Assembly (NCBI GenBank): GCA_037447605.1 | Contig: CM074805.1 | Coordinates: 4,759,631 to 4,823,630, forward strand | DNA from: Zygnema circumcarinatum | Lineage: Eukaryota; Streptophyta; Zygnematophyceae; Zygnematales; Zygnemataceae | Direction of reading: 5' to 3' | Length of the DNA stretch: 64,000 bases | In this document: piece after piece, positions 28,401 to 39,800 of the stretch | Layout: the number at the start of each line of letters is the position of its first letter | How positions within the stretch are numbered: position 1 is the first letter of the stretch | Position numbers and translations under genes: made by a program | The notes under the pieces: generated by a model | Databases searched by the model: none | The model's input: the letters and a program-made list of their open reading frames with translations, nothing else | Told to the model about the DNA's origin: nothing

Positions 28401-31400
28401 GGCAGGGTATGTAGGTGAAGATGTGGAATCTATTTTGTACAAACTGTTACAGGTTTGCTCCTCCTCCATCGCCCTTGGTTTTCTTGAACTGCTTTCAGGC
28501 CGGTGTTGGTTTATGCCCTCCATTCTCTCTTATGAAGCTAATTTTGTGATCAATTTACATTGGCAGAGTGCAAACTTCAACGTTCAAGCAGCACAGCAGG
28601 GCATTGTATATATTGACGAGGTCGATAAAATTACCAAAAAGGTCTGTTTTTATCTGGTGGATGCCTTCTTGCTGCATGTCCCTATGTAAGCAGAAATGCT
28701 GACTTTTACTTTTGGCAGCTGAGACCTGATTTGGCAAAAAGATGTGTTCCCTAATGGCCTCAGTCAGTTTCCTGTGAAGGTGAAATTACCAAATGACCAA
28801 ATTGTCTCCGTTTGGGCCAGCAGTAGCTTACAATATGGGAGAGAGAGGGAATGATGTTGTGCAGGCAGAGAGTGTGAGCATCACGCGTGATGTCTCTGGT
28901 GAAGGCGTGCAGCAGGCTCTGCTGAAGATGCTTGAAGGCACTGTAAGACTCCTTTCTGCTCTTGGCTTTCCTTAGTTTTTTCAAAGAATTCCAAGAAATG
29001 TCGTTCGGGAGTGTACACTGCATATGGGTCTCTTGCAAATGACTCTTTACAGAATGACCCAAATCCAATAGGGAAGGCGAGGCTTCTGTCTCTTTCATCT
29101 AGCATGCAGAAGCAAGATGACCAAGTAACAACTTATACTTAAGGACTTACAGAACTTCGTTGATCAAGGTGTTATCACTATCTTGTTGTGAAGAGATATT
29201 TGTTGATACTTTGTAATGTAACTGCTTGGGGTGATTATGACAGACCTGAGAGAGGGCTTTGTGATGACAAAAAAGCAAACACATGAGCCTCTGCAGGATA
29301 TATGCGCACCGAGGCAAACTTTTTGGGTCTGCCCGGCCTGTGGGGTCTAAGATTAATGTGTCAAAATGCTAATCTGAGAGCCCTCTTTCCACATATCACT
29401 TTATTCGTTTTCTTCATGTGACCTTTGCATTGTGGCTGGGCTCATTCTCGTATGTAGCGTTTAGAGTAAGGATGGCTTCTCAATAATAGTAGAACCACAG
29501 TGTGGCAGATCAAACTATCCTAAACTGGACCGCTCGTCCTGTGTGCTACAGGTGGTGAATGTGCCAGAGAAAGGTGGTAGGAAAAATCCTCGTGGCGAGT
29601 ATATTCAGGTCAGTTTTGGCTTCTTCTGCGCCTTTGACAGCTCATGTTGGGTTGTCGAATGTCCTCATTAGTATCGAGTACCATTTTAAATAAGTATCGA
29701 GTATGAATGTTCGAGCTGTGTGAGTACTCTGAAGGAAAGTTTCCTTTCCTTATACTCATCCAATATTTTACCGTGGAAGCGTTATTTAGTTTGAGTGTTA
29801 TCTCTGCTTTACGATGGCAGGTCGATACTCGTGATATTCTGTTCATTTGTGGAGGGGCGTTCGTTGACTTGGAAAAAACTATTGCAGAGAGGTGAGCTTA
29901 GTTTTGCAGCTTTTTTTAAGGCCAGAATATTCCTGCATTTCCTTCTCACCCAGGTGCAGCTAGCTCTATGACGTACCCTCTTTGCTTCTCTCCCAAGGAA
30001 ATGTTGGTTTTGGTTTTCTCTTCTTCGAGTTGTTATACGGAGATGCGTCTGACAGACAACCATGCCAAAAGGTCTTCACATCTGATGCATGGCATGTTCT
30101 TAATTTTCATTTTGCCATTTCTTTTGATGGAAGCAGGAGGAGTAACTCCTCCATTGGCTTTGGAGCTCCGGTGCGAGCCAATATGCGCGGAAATCGCACT
30201 ATTAATCCAACTCTTACCTCAAGCCTTTTGGAGACGGTACGTTAAGGGATGGCCCGCAATGAAGCATATACACAGAAACAGGCCATATGAGCAGATGATT
30301 GCTCGATTGGATAGTTATACCGGCTAGCAAACGAAAAATGATTCGTTCGCTCTTTCTCACCGCATTGCTGTTATTTTTATGGCTGCTTTTGCGACTTATC
30401 TAGTTTCCGGTGAAACATGTGCAGGTGGAAAGTGGTGATCTCATTGCTTATGGCCTTATTCCCGAGTTTATTGGGCGATTCCCTGTGCTGGTCAGCCTCG
30501 CCGCTCTCAATGAGGACGAGCTCGTGGAGGTAACCTTTCAAGACTAAAGCTAGAGGCAATACTCATTAGTTTTGGGTTTTCTTTCGTACTTGTTCGTGAA
30601 AATATTAAGTCGGTTGATCCGATGTGGCATGCCCCCTTGGCTGCATATTGACCACCTTGTTCTGATTTTACTGGCTTAGTTGCTGAGTAAGTCCTCCCTC
30701 ACTTGAATTGAAGGTGCTGGTGAAACCCAAAAACGCGCTTGTTCGACAGTTCCGAAAGCTGCTCAAACTAAGCAATGTGAGTTCCTTTGCGTTTGGAGAC
30801 TGTTACGTCTTCAATTGTGTCTTAATCGAAGCGACCTTCCTCTTGTACCACATTTGATCTTGATCAAGCTTCTTCGGCACAGATTATGCTGCTCTCTGCT
30901 GGATGTTGTCTTATTGGGTTTCTGCTGTTACTCTTCTTGAGATGCTCCTGACTTGGTCGATAACGTGACCTAACTTTCACAAGAAGGGGACACTTGCAGG
31001 CCAAGCTTCATATGACAGAAGGTGCTGCCCGAGCCATTGCTCGTAAGGCGATTAGCAACAGCACAGGGGCGAGGGGTCTGCGCTCCATTATGGAGAGCCT
31101 CCTGAGGAATGCAATGTTTGAAGTAAGCACCTAGAGACGAGAGCGAATCATGGCTGAAGTTCACAGTCCCCTCATATCTTCATTCGCTCTTTCCTACTAG
31201 AGCACACTGTAGGAAACTCGTTGATCTCTTCGGCAGGATGATAGCGGGAAAGTACAGCCGTTGCTTTGTTGTCCTCTTTCCCGGGCAGGTTTAGGTGTGA
31301 GGTTCTGCAGTTTAAATTCTAATTTTGCGGACATGGCATCCAGGTACCGAACACGCAAGTGGATGGTGTGCTGCTCGATGAGGAGGCAGTAGGACAGCCG

Positions 31401-31880
31401 CAGGAGCATGGCCCGGGGGCAGCCGTCTTTTACCAGAAAGGCTCTCTGCGGCGACATTTGGAGCAGCAAGAAGGCAACGATGTGCAGGTGAGACTCGAGT
31501 GCTAAGGCTGGGGCTGGGGGAAGGGGAGTGGGTGGGCGTGGGGTTGGGGATTGTCTGTCTATTTTAGAAGTCGTATGACGAACAGAATGGCTTTTGTGAG
31601 TGACTGTGCGCCTGATGTAGCGTAGCGAAAGACATTCTTGAGTCTCTTTTGGAAAGGAGATATGTCTTTTCGTGATCCTTGAGATGTATATCATGCGGTC
31701 ATGGTTAGCCATGTTCAATAGACTCGTCCGCCTCCCCCTCCCCCTCCCTTTCCCCCTCAATGTTAGGAGTTGGCGTCCTTGTGGCAGGAGCCTGAACAGC
31801 AAGAAAGCAGCGGTGAGGGAGAAGAATCGGACGCAGACGCAGAGTCGGAGGTAGCCATCGCAGGGGCGGCCGTAATGTGA
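25459..31880 (+). CDS. ClpX: ATP-dependent Clp protease ATP-binding subunit ClpX (organellar, AAA+)
   Basis: Fifteen exons: 25459-26769, 27116-27201, 27619-27710, 28016-28095, 28402-28452, 28567-28641, 28865-28942, 29552-29608, 29821-29891, 30137-30236, 30425-30529, 30714-30776, 31000-31122, 31344-31487, 31767-31880 (TGA). 849 residues. AAA+ motifs: Walker A GPTGSGKT at 492-499 (split by an intron after the Ser-Gly), pore loop AGYVGED at about 524-530, Walker [10 protein letters not shown] with Asp557/Glu558, sensor region [10 protein letters not shown], the IGFGA loop that docks ClpP, and sensor II GARGLRS. The first exon encodes a long Ser-rich N-terminal part with two CXXC pairs (about residues 209-212 and 257-260), resembling the plant ClpX zinc domain but with a wide gap. 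ClpX unfolds substrates for ClpP, in mitochondria for plant homologs. The total exceeds the usual 580-670 residues because of the N-terminal extension. The start has a CCATGG context. Confidence 0.94.
29251..29386 (+). ncRNA. candidate box C/D snoRNA in ClpX intron 7
   Basis: Inside the 28943-29551 intron. Box C GTGATGA is at 29261-29267 and box D CTGA at 29374-29377. They are bracketed by a perfect 8-bp inverted repeat, AGAGGGCT (29251-29258) and AGCCCTCT (29379-29386), so the boxes sit 1-2 nt inside a terminal stem, as the kink-turn rule requires. The RNA would be 136 nt, somewhat long. The bases just upstream of box D (ATGCTAAT) are complementary to the GATTAGCAT segment of U6 snRNA. No C'/D' pair is obvious. 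Intronic location is normal for C/D snoRNAs. Confidence 0.45.
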
Positions 31881-33076
31881 ATATAGCCACTGCCTGGACT
31901 GTCCTTCACGCTCGGATCAACCCACTTAACAACTCTTAATCATGGTTCCATACTTCCGTAAGTTGTGGTGCTGTCATTATTCGTCAGGTCTATACTGTAG
32001 ATGATATATCATGTAGCTTAGCCGCACTCTGCTTATCTCCTCTCCCTCTTCTTTCCCTTGGCTCCCTACTCTCGCTCTCCTTGTGTGAGCTATGATCTGC
32101 CTCAAATTGCTACTGTATATATGCACAGTTAGGAGTTTAACTGACACCTGGAACCGAACGAGGCAGACTTGTTTATATGTACCAGTCTGTGCAGCAACAG
32201 TTAGACGTGAAGCGGCGAAGTCTCAATATTTGCCGTACATTATATGGAGAATACTGACTTTGAATTGTACCACATAGAAGGTCTATGGTGATGACTTTCA
32301 TGCAAAGAACGTGTTGTTTTTGCAATGCAAATAAGCACATTGGCTTCACGTTGAAATTGAAAGACTTGATTGGTAGTTGGCTTTTTGTATGTCCGCTTTA
32401 TTTTTTCTTTTTTTCTTTTTGTTGAGTCTGATAGCATCCGATTTTTTTGAAAAACGTGCCGAAGGGCTCCATATCGAATTCTCCTCCAAATTTTAGAATA
32501 TACAAAAAAAATTCCCAACGCCGACGTTACCCCAAATATTATTACACATTTTGTATAGCCAGATTTTAGCTCAACCATCCCCACTATGAATTCCACAATC
32601 CGTGAAGCAAATTTCGTAATCGGAAATCAAATATTCGACCACAGATTTAAAGCATGAAATGTAGCACCCACGCACAGAGTCCTACACGTCTACAACCAAT
32701 ACGGAGCAACAAACTGATTATCCCCATGCATTTGTGGAGACTTCCGGACGGCAAGTTTACATATGAGGAGACTTGAATTACAGGAGAAGCCTACAGGCCA
32801 ACTAGTGGTGAGAAAATACTAATGGGTAGGAGGGCGAAAGTAGGAGAAAGTGAGGGGCCAAGTAGGTACTACCAAAGGGCCACACAGCTCTTCACCTACA
32901 AATAAGAGGCAAGGGTCGTCGCATCTTTGCAAGTTTCTTGCAGGTAGTGCTTGATCAAGGAGTTGACTGACGACTTGGATTAGTTCACTCTGGCTCGCTT
33001 CCTCATACCAAAGGACCTCCAGCTTCAACATGTCTCACAATGTCGTTAAGATCAGGAATACCTTCCTCTCACTGTA
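31881..33076. other. convergent intergenic region ClpX/RAR1
   Basis: 3' flanks of ClpX (+) and RAR1 (-). I see no exon. A box-C-like GTGATGAC at 32287 has no convincing box D with a stem. Confidence 0.5.
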
Positions 33077-35557
33077 TCAGTTGCCTTCCGCGTTGTGCCA
33101 CCCGTACGTGCAGGGAGGAATGGACAGAAACTCGTCAAAATCCTTCACATGTACGTCACAGCAACTCCACTGTTCACAGAGGACAAATAATCTGGTCAGT
33201 TCAGTTCAGGCGAGCGGAGATGAGCACCTGATCCCTGACATCTTGGAAGCAGGAATATACAAGCAGGACATCTTAGGGGACAGGGTGGAAAAGTCGCATC
33301 TCACCCCCTTGCGGCGGTCGTGAAATACAGGAGGTCCAGGATGGTAGTGGCAAACGCTCTCACTGTTTTCCTTCTCCGTGTATTCCAAACCACACCCCTT
33401 ATTGCGGCACTTTTTCTTGGCATTCAAATCCAGCAAACGAGGCTGGGAAGCAGCAGTTGTGGAGGGAGGGGAAGGTTTAGCGACAGGGGCAGTTCTGACT
33501 GCTTCTGATGCTCGTGATGTGACTCCTGCAGCGAAAAGAAGGAAACGTGCAGAGATGAGATCAGGTTTTAGGATTAACAGGTTGGCTTAGGCCTAAGAAA
33601 ATCAGGCTGAACGAAGAAATACTCAGGAATTGTTGCTTATGGCCTTGTCGTGGATGGAAAAACCATTGTATTCCCGATTCAGATTTCATACAACAGCATC
33701 ACAGCAATCATAAACTGGGACGAGAGACAAGAAAGCAAAGAACAGAAATTTCGTCGCAAAATTCTCGACAGACTGCAATGTCACTAAGCATCCTGAATAT
33801 AACCGCGGCAGACACACAACTTGACAGTCAACTTGGCCTAGAGGCAAGAAAAAGGATTTCTGGGATAGTGCCCTGCACCTGGCACCTGAGCGTGCTCAGA
33901 ACAGAAGAAACCTTGACGACAGCGGAGGCAGACAGTCATGGCTGAACCTCCTGAAAGTTGTAGCAGAGAAGGAGGCTTGTTGGGGCTGGGAAGGACCACC
34001 GGAGAAGGCTTCTCTTTTGTGTGCTTTCCATGTGAGCAGCTGCAGCCCGGCATACATGAAAATCATGGTTAAGATCGCTCTGCAACCAACTGCCCTCACG
34101 CAGTGTTCACGCTGGGATACGCTTCTTGCAGGATTGCTTCATACAGACAAGCTGATGTGCATGTCTGTTAAAGGTTAGTCACGTGAACAAGCATTACCTC
34201 AGTGTTGGGGCTTCCAGACTATACAAAGTAAACAAACAGAACTTGATCCTGAACATCCAACCTTCGGTCCATGGAGGTAAAAAGAAAGAACAACAACTAG
34301 GCTGAGGATGAACAAACTCTTGTGGTTTGTGAATGAGAAGTTAACAAAGGAGTAGTGAAAGTCTCAAAAGCAGAGTGGAACGCTGGCTTATTCGACACAA
34401 AGCAATAAGTAATCGTCATAGTAACTTCGACAAGAAGGTGTACCAGTGCCACAAGTTCACTCCCTGAGTTAGAGAAATGTGTTTAGCTATCATCCAAGCC
34501 TGTTCAAATATGAAGTAGGTAACGTGGACCTATTCAGGATGATCCGCACTTGCCATGTAAGTTTAACAGACTTTTGGGTGACAAGTTTGCAAGTACGCCA
34601 GTGCATACCCTGCTATGCTCATAAAGAGCCCAAAGTCATGGCTGCCCTGCTTGCAACAGCTCCACTGTTTCCTTCCATCGTGAAACAAAGGCTGCACATG
34701 GACAACGATACGCATGAGGAATGTAAAACAAAGCTTATGATTGTGTCATGAGTTCCTCACGTGCAGTTAGAAGACTTTTCAACAGTGTTAAGGAATTAGA
34801 AATGCATACGGCAACGAGCTGGTTCAAAACTGACACTTGCCAAGTGACTTGTTGAGAAGCTCTCCCTGCTTGGAGTTTCTAATGTCACATATTCCCCAGC
34901 AGGTCGGAGCAAGCCGTTTCAAAAATGGTCTGGAATAATTTCATCCAGCGGCCATGCTCTGAGGAGGCTTCACTTGGTGAATTGTTGAGAGATCGCGTAC
35001 CGGCTGAAATCGTCTCAGTCGTATGCGGAACCCGCCGTGAAATGGACATGCAACCACACACAGTAGAGGTGCGAGAGGTCTGATAAAGGCCAGGGAGGAA
35101 ATTCGTAAGGGGGAAGAGGAAGGGGGAGGGAAGGGAGGTGCTATCATTCATTGAAGGTGGAATCAAAACGCAGCAAGAGAGAGCTTGGACTCCAGTGAAA
35201 TTATCACCAAAGGAATGCAACACGTTTCAATGAGTCTAATGATTCCACAACACAAACTAGTCTCATGGATAACATTTTAGAAATACATTTGACGACGCAC
35301 ACTACAAAGCCAACATTGCGAACAGGGCTGAGTATGTTAGGATTGGTGTGAGTTATAACAGAGATAATCGTGCTACTGCACAACAGTATGTATGCAATTT
35401 CCAATACTTTTGCAACATAAACTTGTACCAAAAAAAAAACCACAAAAGAGAATAGCGAAGAGCACTGCCTCACCCCGGGATGGTATTGACAGGCATCTTC
35501 CTCATTCTCATCGTCTGTAAAAGTCGCGGAGCATCCAAGTCGCTGACAGAGCGCCAT
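33077..35557 (-). CDS. RAR1: RAR1 (CHORD-containing HSP90/SGT1 co-chaperone)
   Basis: Five exons on the minus strand: 35557-35474, 34691-34609, 34039-33879, 33525-33305, 33169-33077 (TGA). They sum to 642 nt, 213 residues; Arabidopsis RAR1 is 226. CHORD-I: MALCQRLGCSATFTDDEN, CQYHPG, FHDGRKQWSCC and HDFGLF. The plant-specific CCCH region: GCSHGKHTKEKP then CLRCRQGFFCSEH. CHORD-II: CRNKGCG, CHYHPGPPVFHDRRKG, WSCCDVHVKDFDEFLSIPPCT. There is no CS domain, as in plant RAR1 and unlike animal CHP-1/melusin. RAR1 works with SGT1 and HSP90 to stabilise NLR immune receptors in flowering plants. An in-frame ATG at 35656-35654, 33 codons upstream, stays open and could add an N-terminal extension. I chose the downstream ATG because it matches the family N-terminus. 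Confidence 0.93.
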
Positions 35558-36823
35558 GGCTTCTGCGGCAAGCCGATTCCAGGCTCCCAGCTCTCCCTGC
35601 CCTCCTTCCACGACTCTATGTGCAAAGTTATACAGAACAGTTCCCAGAAGTTCCATGTACGCTCGTCGAGGGATCACGGTAACAAGTACAAGGAACTACA
35701 CTGGTCCGAAGCTTGGTCGGCCAGCAAATGGCCAACCATTGTTTGCCAATGATTGGCAATGTATGATATGGTTCGCCCATACATACATATGTACATACAT
35801 ACATACCCACGGCCCATGCCATACCCATAGCCCCCCCCCCCTCCTTTCAGGAGGCTGCAGCTCCAGCCAATCTTCCAGGGGCAGGCTCCAGCTGGCCGGC
35901 ATGAGGGCAGCCAGGCGGTGGCCTCCTGCAAGCAAGCGGCGGCAGGCAGGAGAGCAGGGGAGCCAAAGCGATGCTTCCAATTAAGAAGAAAGGAGGCATG
36001 GCTTGGATAGGTGAAGAGGAGCAGGTGGTGGAGGTCTGAGCGAGGCGGAAATGCGGCTGGAGAGTAAGTGTGAGTGAGTATGGGTCACGTGTTTGGAGCA
36101 ATGGGGATGTGTGAGAAACGATTGTCGTTTAATTGGGAGGTAGGTAAGGAAAGAAGAGGATAGGTGGGAGAGTATGAGTGCTGGGCCGGGAGGTGGGGCG
36201 CATGCGTGCTGGAGAGTGATTTTCTTTATTTAGGGGAAGGTAAAAGAATGTGCAGAGGAAAGGAATAGGGTTTCTTTGGGAAAGACGGCACAGACATCTG
36301 TGTGAAGGATTAGGGTTCTCTTGAGGAAAGGAGGATGGGGGAGCAGTCTCACGTGTGCTTCAGGAAGGGAAACACGGAAGGGCAAGTATGCTGCGGTAGA
36401 CATTGCTTTTTTTAGTTTACCAGCGGATGAAGAACCAGTATTTCCCTTGGAATTAGTGGCATAGACCTTGGTTTACACGATATTTATGACGTGGTAGCGC
36501 ATTTTCACTATGCTCACTAACACAAGCTCCTCGTCGCTGGGCCTGAAGCGGTTGGCTTCGTTTGTCAATATCAGTGAACAGAATTAGCTCGTGGGAATTG
36601 TCCTACTGCGGCGACAATGGGCTGAATGTTGTTGTGTCCGTTGTTGCAGAGTGGATGATGATGCTTTTTCAGCTTCAAGGGATGTCAGCAAGGTGGAGAA
36701 GCATATCGAAAAAAAAGCTTTTTAAGAATAGCCTCCAACGTTGCGGCAGGCAGAGCGTGTACGAGACATAGTTTGAGAGAAAGGGTTTCAAAGGCTGAAT
36801 GCGCAGTGCCTAATAGGTGAATA
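35558..36823. promoter_or_regulatory. divergent promoter of RAR1 and multi-PHD gene
   Basis: 1.27 kb between divergent starts. Near 35746-35758 there is a 13-bp palindrome, GCCAATGATTGGC, with back-to-back CCAAT boxes about 190 bp from the RAR1 ATG. Next to it lie short TACATACA repeats (35780-35810). TAGGGTTTC (36267) and TTAGGGTTC (36310) are telo-box-like. No exon was recognised. Confidence 0.5.
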
Positions 36824-39800
36824 ATGAAAACCACGGCAAATGGAAACGTTCAAAAAGGACAACAAAAATCTCAAATCCGAGATAGCAAAAGGAGAGCCGC
36901 TTACAAACATGAGCAAGCTTTAGAAGCAGGCAGTGAAGGATGCAGGGATCTGGTTGAAAGCGGAGTCACAAGTGACAGTCATGGGGGACAAGGGGGCTCT
37001 AGTAGGGTTGCCAGTTGTAATATAGGAGAAAGATGGACAATGAAGGAATCACATGGCGAGCTTCCAATAACCGAACGGGCTTCAAGCAGTATCGGTTTAG
37101 GGCAGAAGCTAGTGAAACCACCCAAGCATTCTGCAAGTTTGGCCTCAATTTTGGGATCAGTTGCTAGACATGGAAGAGCAAATGGAAACACGAAAAAGTT
37201 TAGATTGAATCAAGAGCAGCCGCGGAGGCCTGAACCTGCTCGAAGAAGTGGTCGTCAAAGGGTCCTGAAAATATTTTCTGATGCGTTCCTGACAGATGAC
37301 ATTGAAGTGTTTGAAACCAAAGGAGGTGTGCAGTTGCACAGTCTTGAAGACCTCTCCAAAGACGAAAATGGGGGTGGCTCATGTACACGGGAGGGATTGG
37401 CTGCTGAAGTCGATGGAGAGGATGTATTGGGAGAGCACATTAAGGGAAGAAAAAGAGTTCCGGAGGCTAGCAGAAGCCATGCCAGCCTCCCTCGAAAGCG
37501 GAAAAAGGAAACCCGAATTGGAGAGACTTCTCAGCAGGAAATCAGGCAATGGGAGGATGTGTCAGAGCAGCCTTTCGGCACGTTGGCGTCCTGCAGAAAC
37601 AGGGTCTCAAATGGCAGACAGAGGGTGAAAGAGATTAACAATATATTTCAACAAAAGGATAGCATTCTGGATGCAGGGCTCTGCCGGTCCCCTTCCACAA
37701 AGACAGGAGGAGGAGGAGCCCATCTTGGAGGGCCAATTGAAAGCACAGATGATGAATCCGACGGAGGAGGATGGTTGGGGTCAAACCCTCCGGGATGGAC
37801 TGAAGGAAAGGCGGGAACGTCAAAACCAGGAAGGAAAAAGGGGCCAAAACGAAGGAAGAGGAGAAAGGTTGCCTCCTTGGAAGAGATGATGCGGCGTGAA
37901 GATACTGGGCCTCAACGAAAGAAGGCAAGGGTCGTCTCCTTGGAAGAAATGATGCGAAAGGTAGATGCCGAAACTCAGAGAAAGACGGGCGAGGACGTGG
38001 GGAGGACGGGTGGTAGAGTAGCGGAATGTGGGAGCGGATGGGGAAATACAACGCGACTCCTTGAAGGGATGGACAGCAATTTGCATGGTAGCAAGGTGGA
38101 GGCTCCCTCCCTTCTCGCAGAACAAGAGGAGGGGTCGACCAAGTCTCTGGAGGAAGTCGTTTTTGGACCATTCATCTCAGAGGCACGTTACCAGCCGATC
38201 TTCACATCATGTGTGGAGGTGGAGATAGTTTTGGCGCGAATTCGTGCCGTGACCTATCGGCCTGATCTTGAAGTAACACCTGTAAAGGTGAAGGACGTGA
38301 AGGAGAGGGAGATGGAATTGCATGCGGATGCTACGGCAGAGGTGGTCTTCGTTCTACCAGATTGCGGATTTGCTGAGGAGAGCAAAGGAGGGGCTGTGGG
38401 AAAATTCGAGAAAAATTCCATAGAAAGAGTGCAGGACGAGTCGGAAGGGCTTTGCATTTGTGCCGTGTGTCGGAGACCTGGTGAGAGGAGCATGATTGTC
38501 GGATGCTGGAAATGCGGCCGAGTGGAGCATCTAACCTGCGGAGAGAAACCCCCTCTCAGCAGTTCGGTTGAGAAGTGAGTATCAGTCAATTCTGCCATGG
38601 CTTGCTTTTGCCTTTCGGATGCAAGGCAGGAGAAGGAGTGCACTACAGGATAATGTCGAGTGGAGTATGTTGGGACCAAGGTCAGATAAGCGGGTGGCTT
38701 TTGGTCTAGGGGGCTCAGGGTTCTTAGGGGCTGTACTTTAACCTAGCAAATCGACCAGTGATAAGGGCATTTTCATTCATTTGATTCTTGATCTTGCAGG
38801 TGGAGTTGCCAGGAGTGCCGAGAGTGCAACAGCTGCAACGTCAATGTTCTGACAAGCTGCAATAAGGACCCTGCACAGAACCAATCCCCTTGTCATTCTT
38901 GCTCCGTAGCTAGGGTTCACAATGACGAGGCTGGTGATAAATCTACAGCTGAAGCCTTTACTTCTGTTGGGGAAAGAGGAGTGGAGGCATTTTCCTCCCA
39001 GGATGCAGGAGTCCCTGGGAATGATCAACTCTCCCCCATATGTCCACTTCATAGGACAGAGTATGTGTTTGATGGTAAAGTGAGATATTTACTCCTTCAA
39101 GAAGAGGGGCCTGGAATTTGCAATTGCCAGGTGCTGCATTTCTCAGAGTATGAAGTGTCCTGTCCGAAAGCTTGTGCCGCCTGTGGGGGGCCGCAGAATT
39201 CTCAGGAGGAAGAAATTGGATTCATAACCTGCATGAAATGCGGAAAGGGCTATCATGATTCTTGCGTAGGGATATGTCTAAGAGTCACACCGCAGCTGAA
39301 AGACCGTTGGCGGTGTTCTAGCTGCAAGCTTTGTGAGACGTGTGGAGAGATAGGGGCTGTGAGAGGGATGATCATATGTGGGGTATGCGATAAAGGCTTC
39401 CATAAACCCTGTTTACCTGAGGACTGCTTGCCCACAACAAATAATCGCAGGTTGGGTTGGGCATGCCCGCACTGCAGCTCCTGCAAATGTGGAGCTTGCT
39501 ACGGAGAAGCAGCTGCTCTCACTCGATGGTATCCAGTAGAAGGGGAGGTTGTTTGCGGGCGATGTTGGCTGCGAAGAGAGAAATGTGAGGAGAGAGGAGA
39601 AATGACTGCAAGCTGTCAAATTTGTAGAGCACCATTTACTGTTCAGGGGCTTGATGGTGGGCTTCCAGTTGTCCAATGCTCCATTTGTGAGGGGCTACTG
39701 CATGTACCTTGTATGGAGACTGTGGAGGGGACGGGAGGTGTAGGAGAGGAGATTACTTGTCTGAAGGGCCCTTGCTGCCTGAGATGTAGAGCAGAGTTTG

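Noticed and set aside
32285-32425. Second box C/D-like pair downstream of ClpX (GTGATGAC ... CTGA)
   Set aside because: No terminal stem around the boxes and not in an intron.
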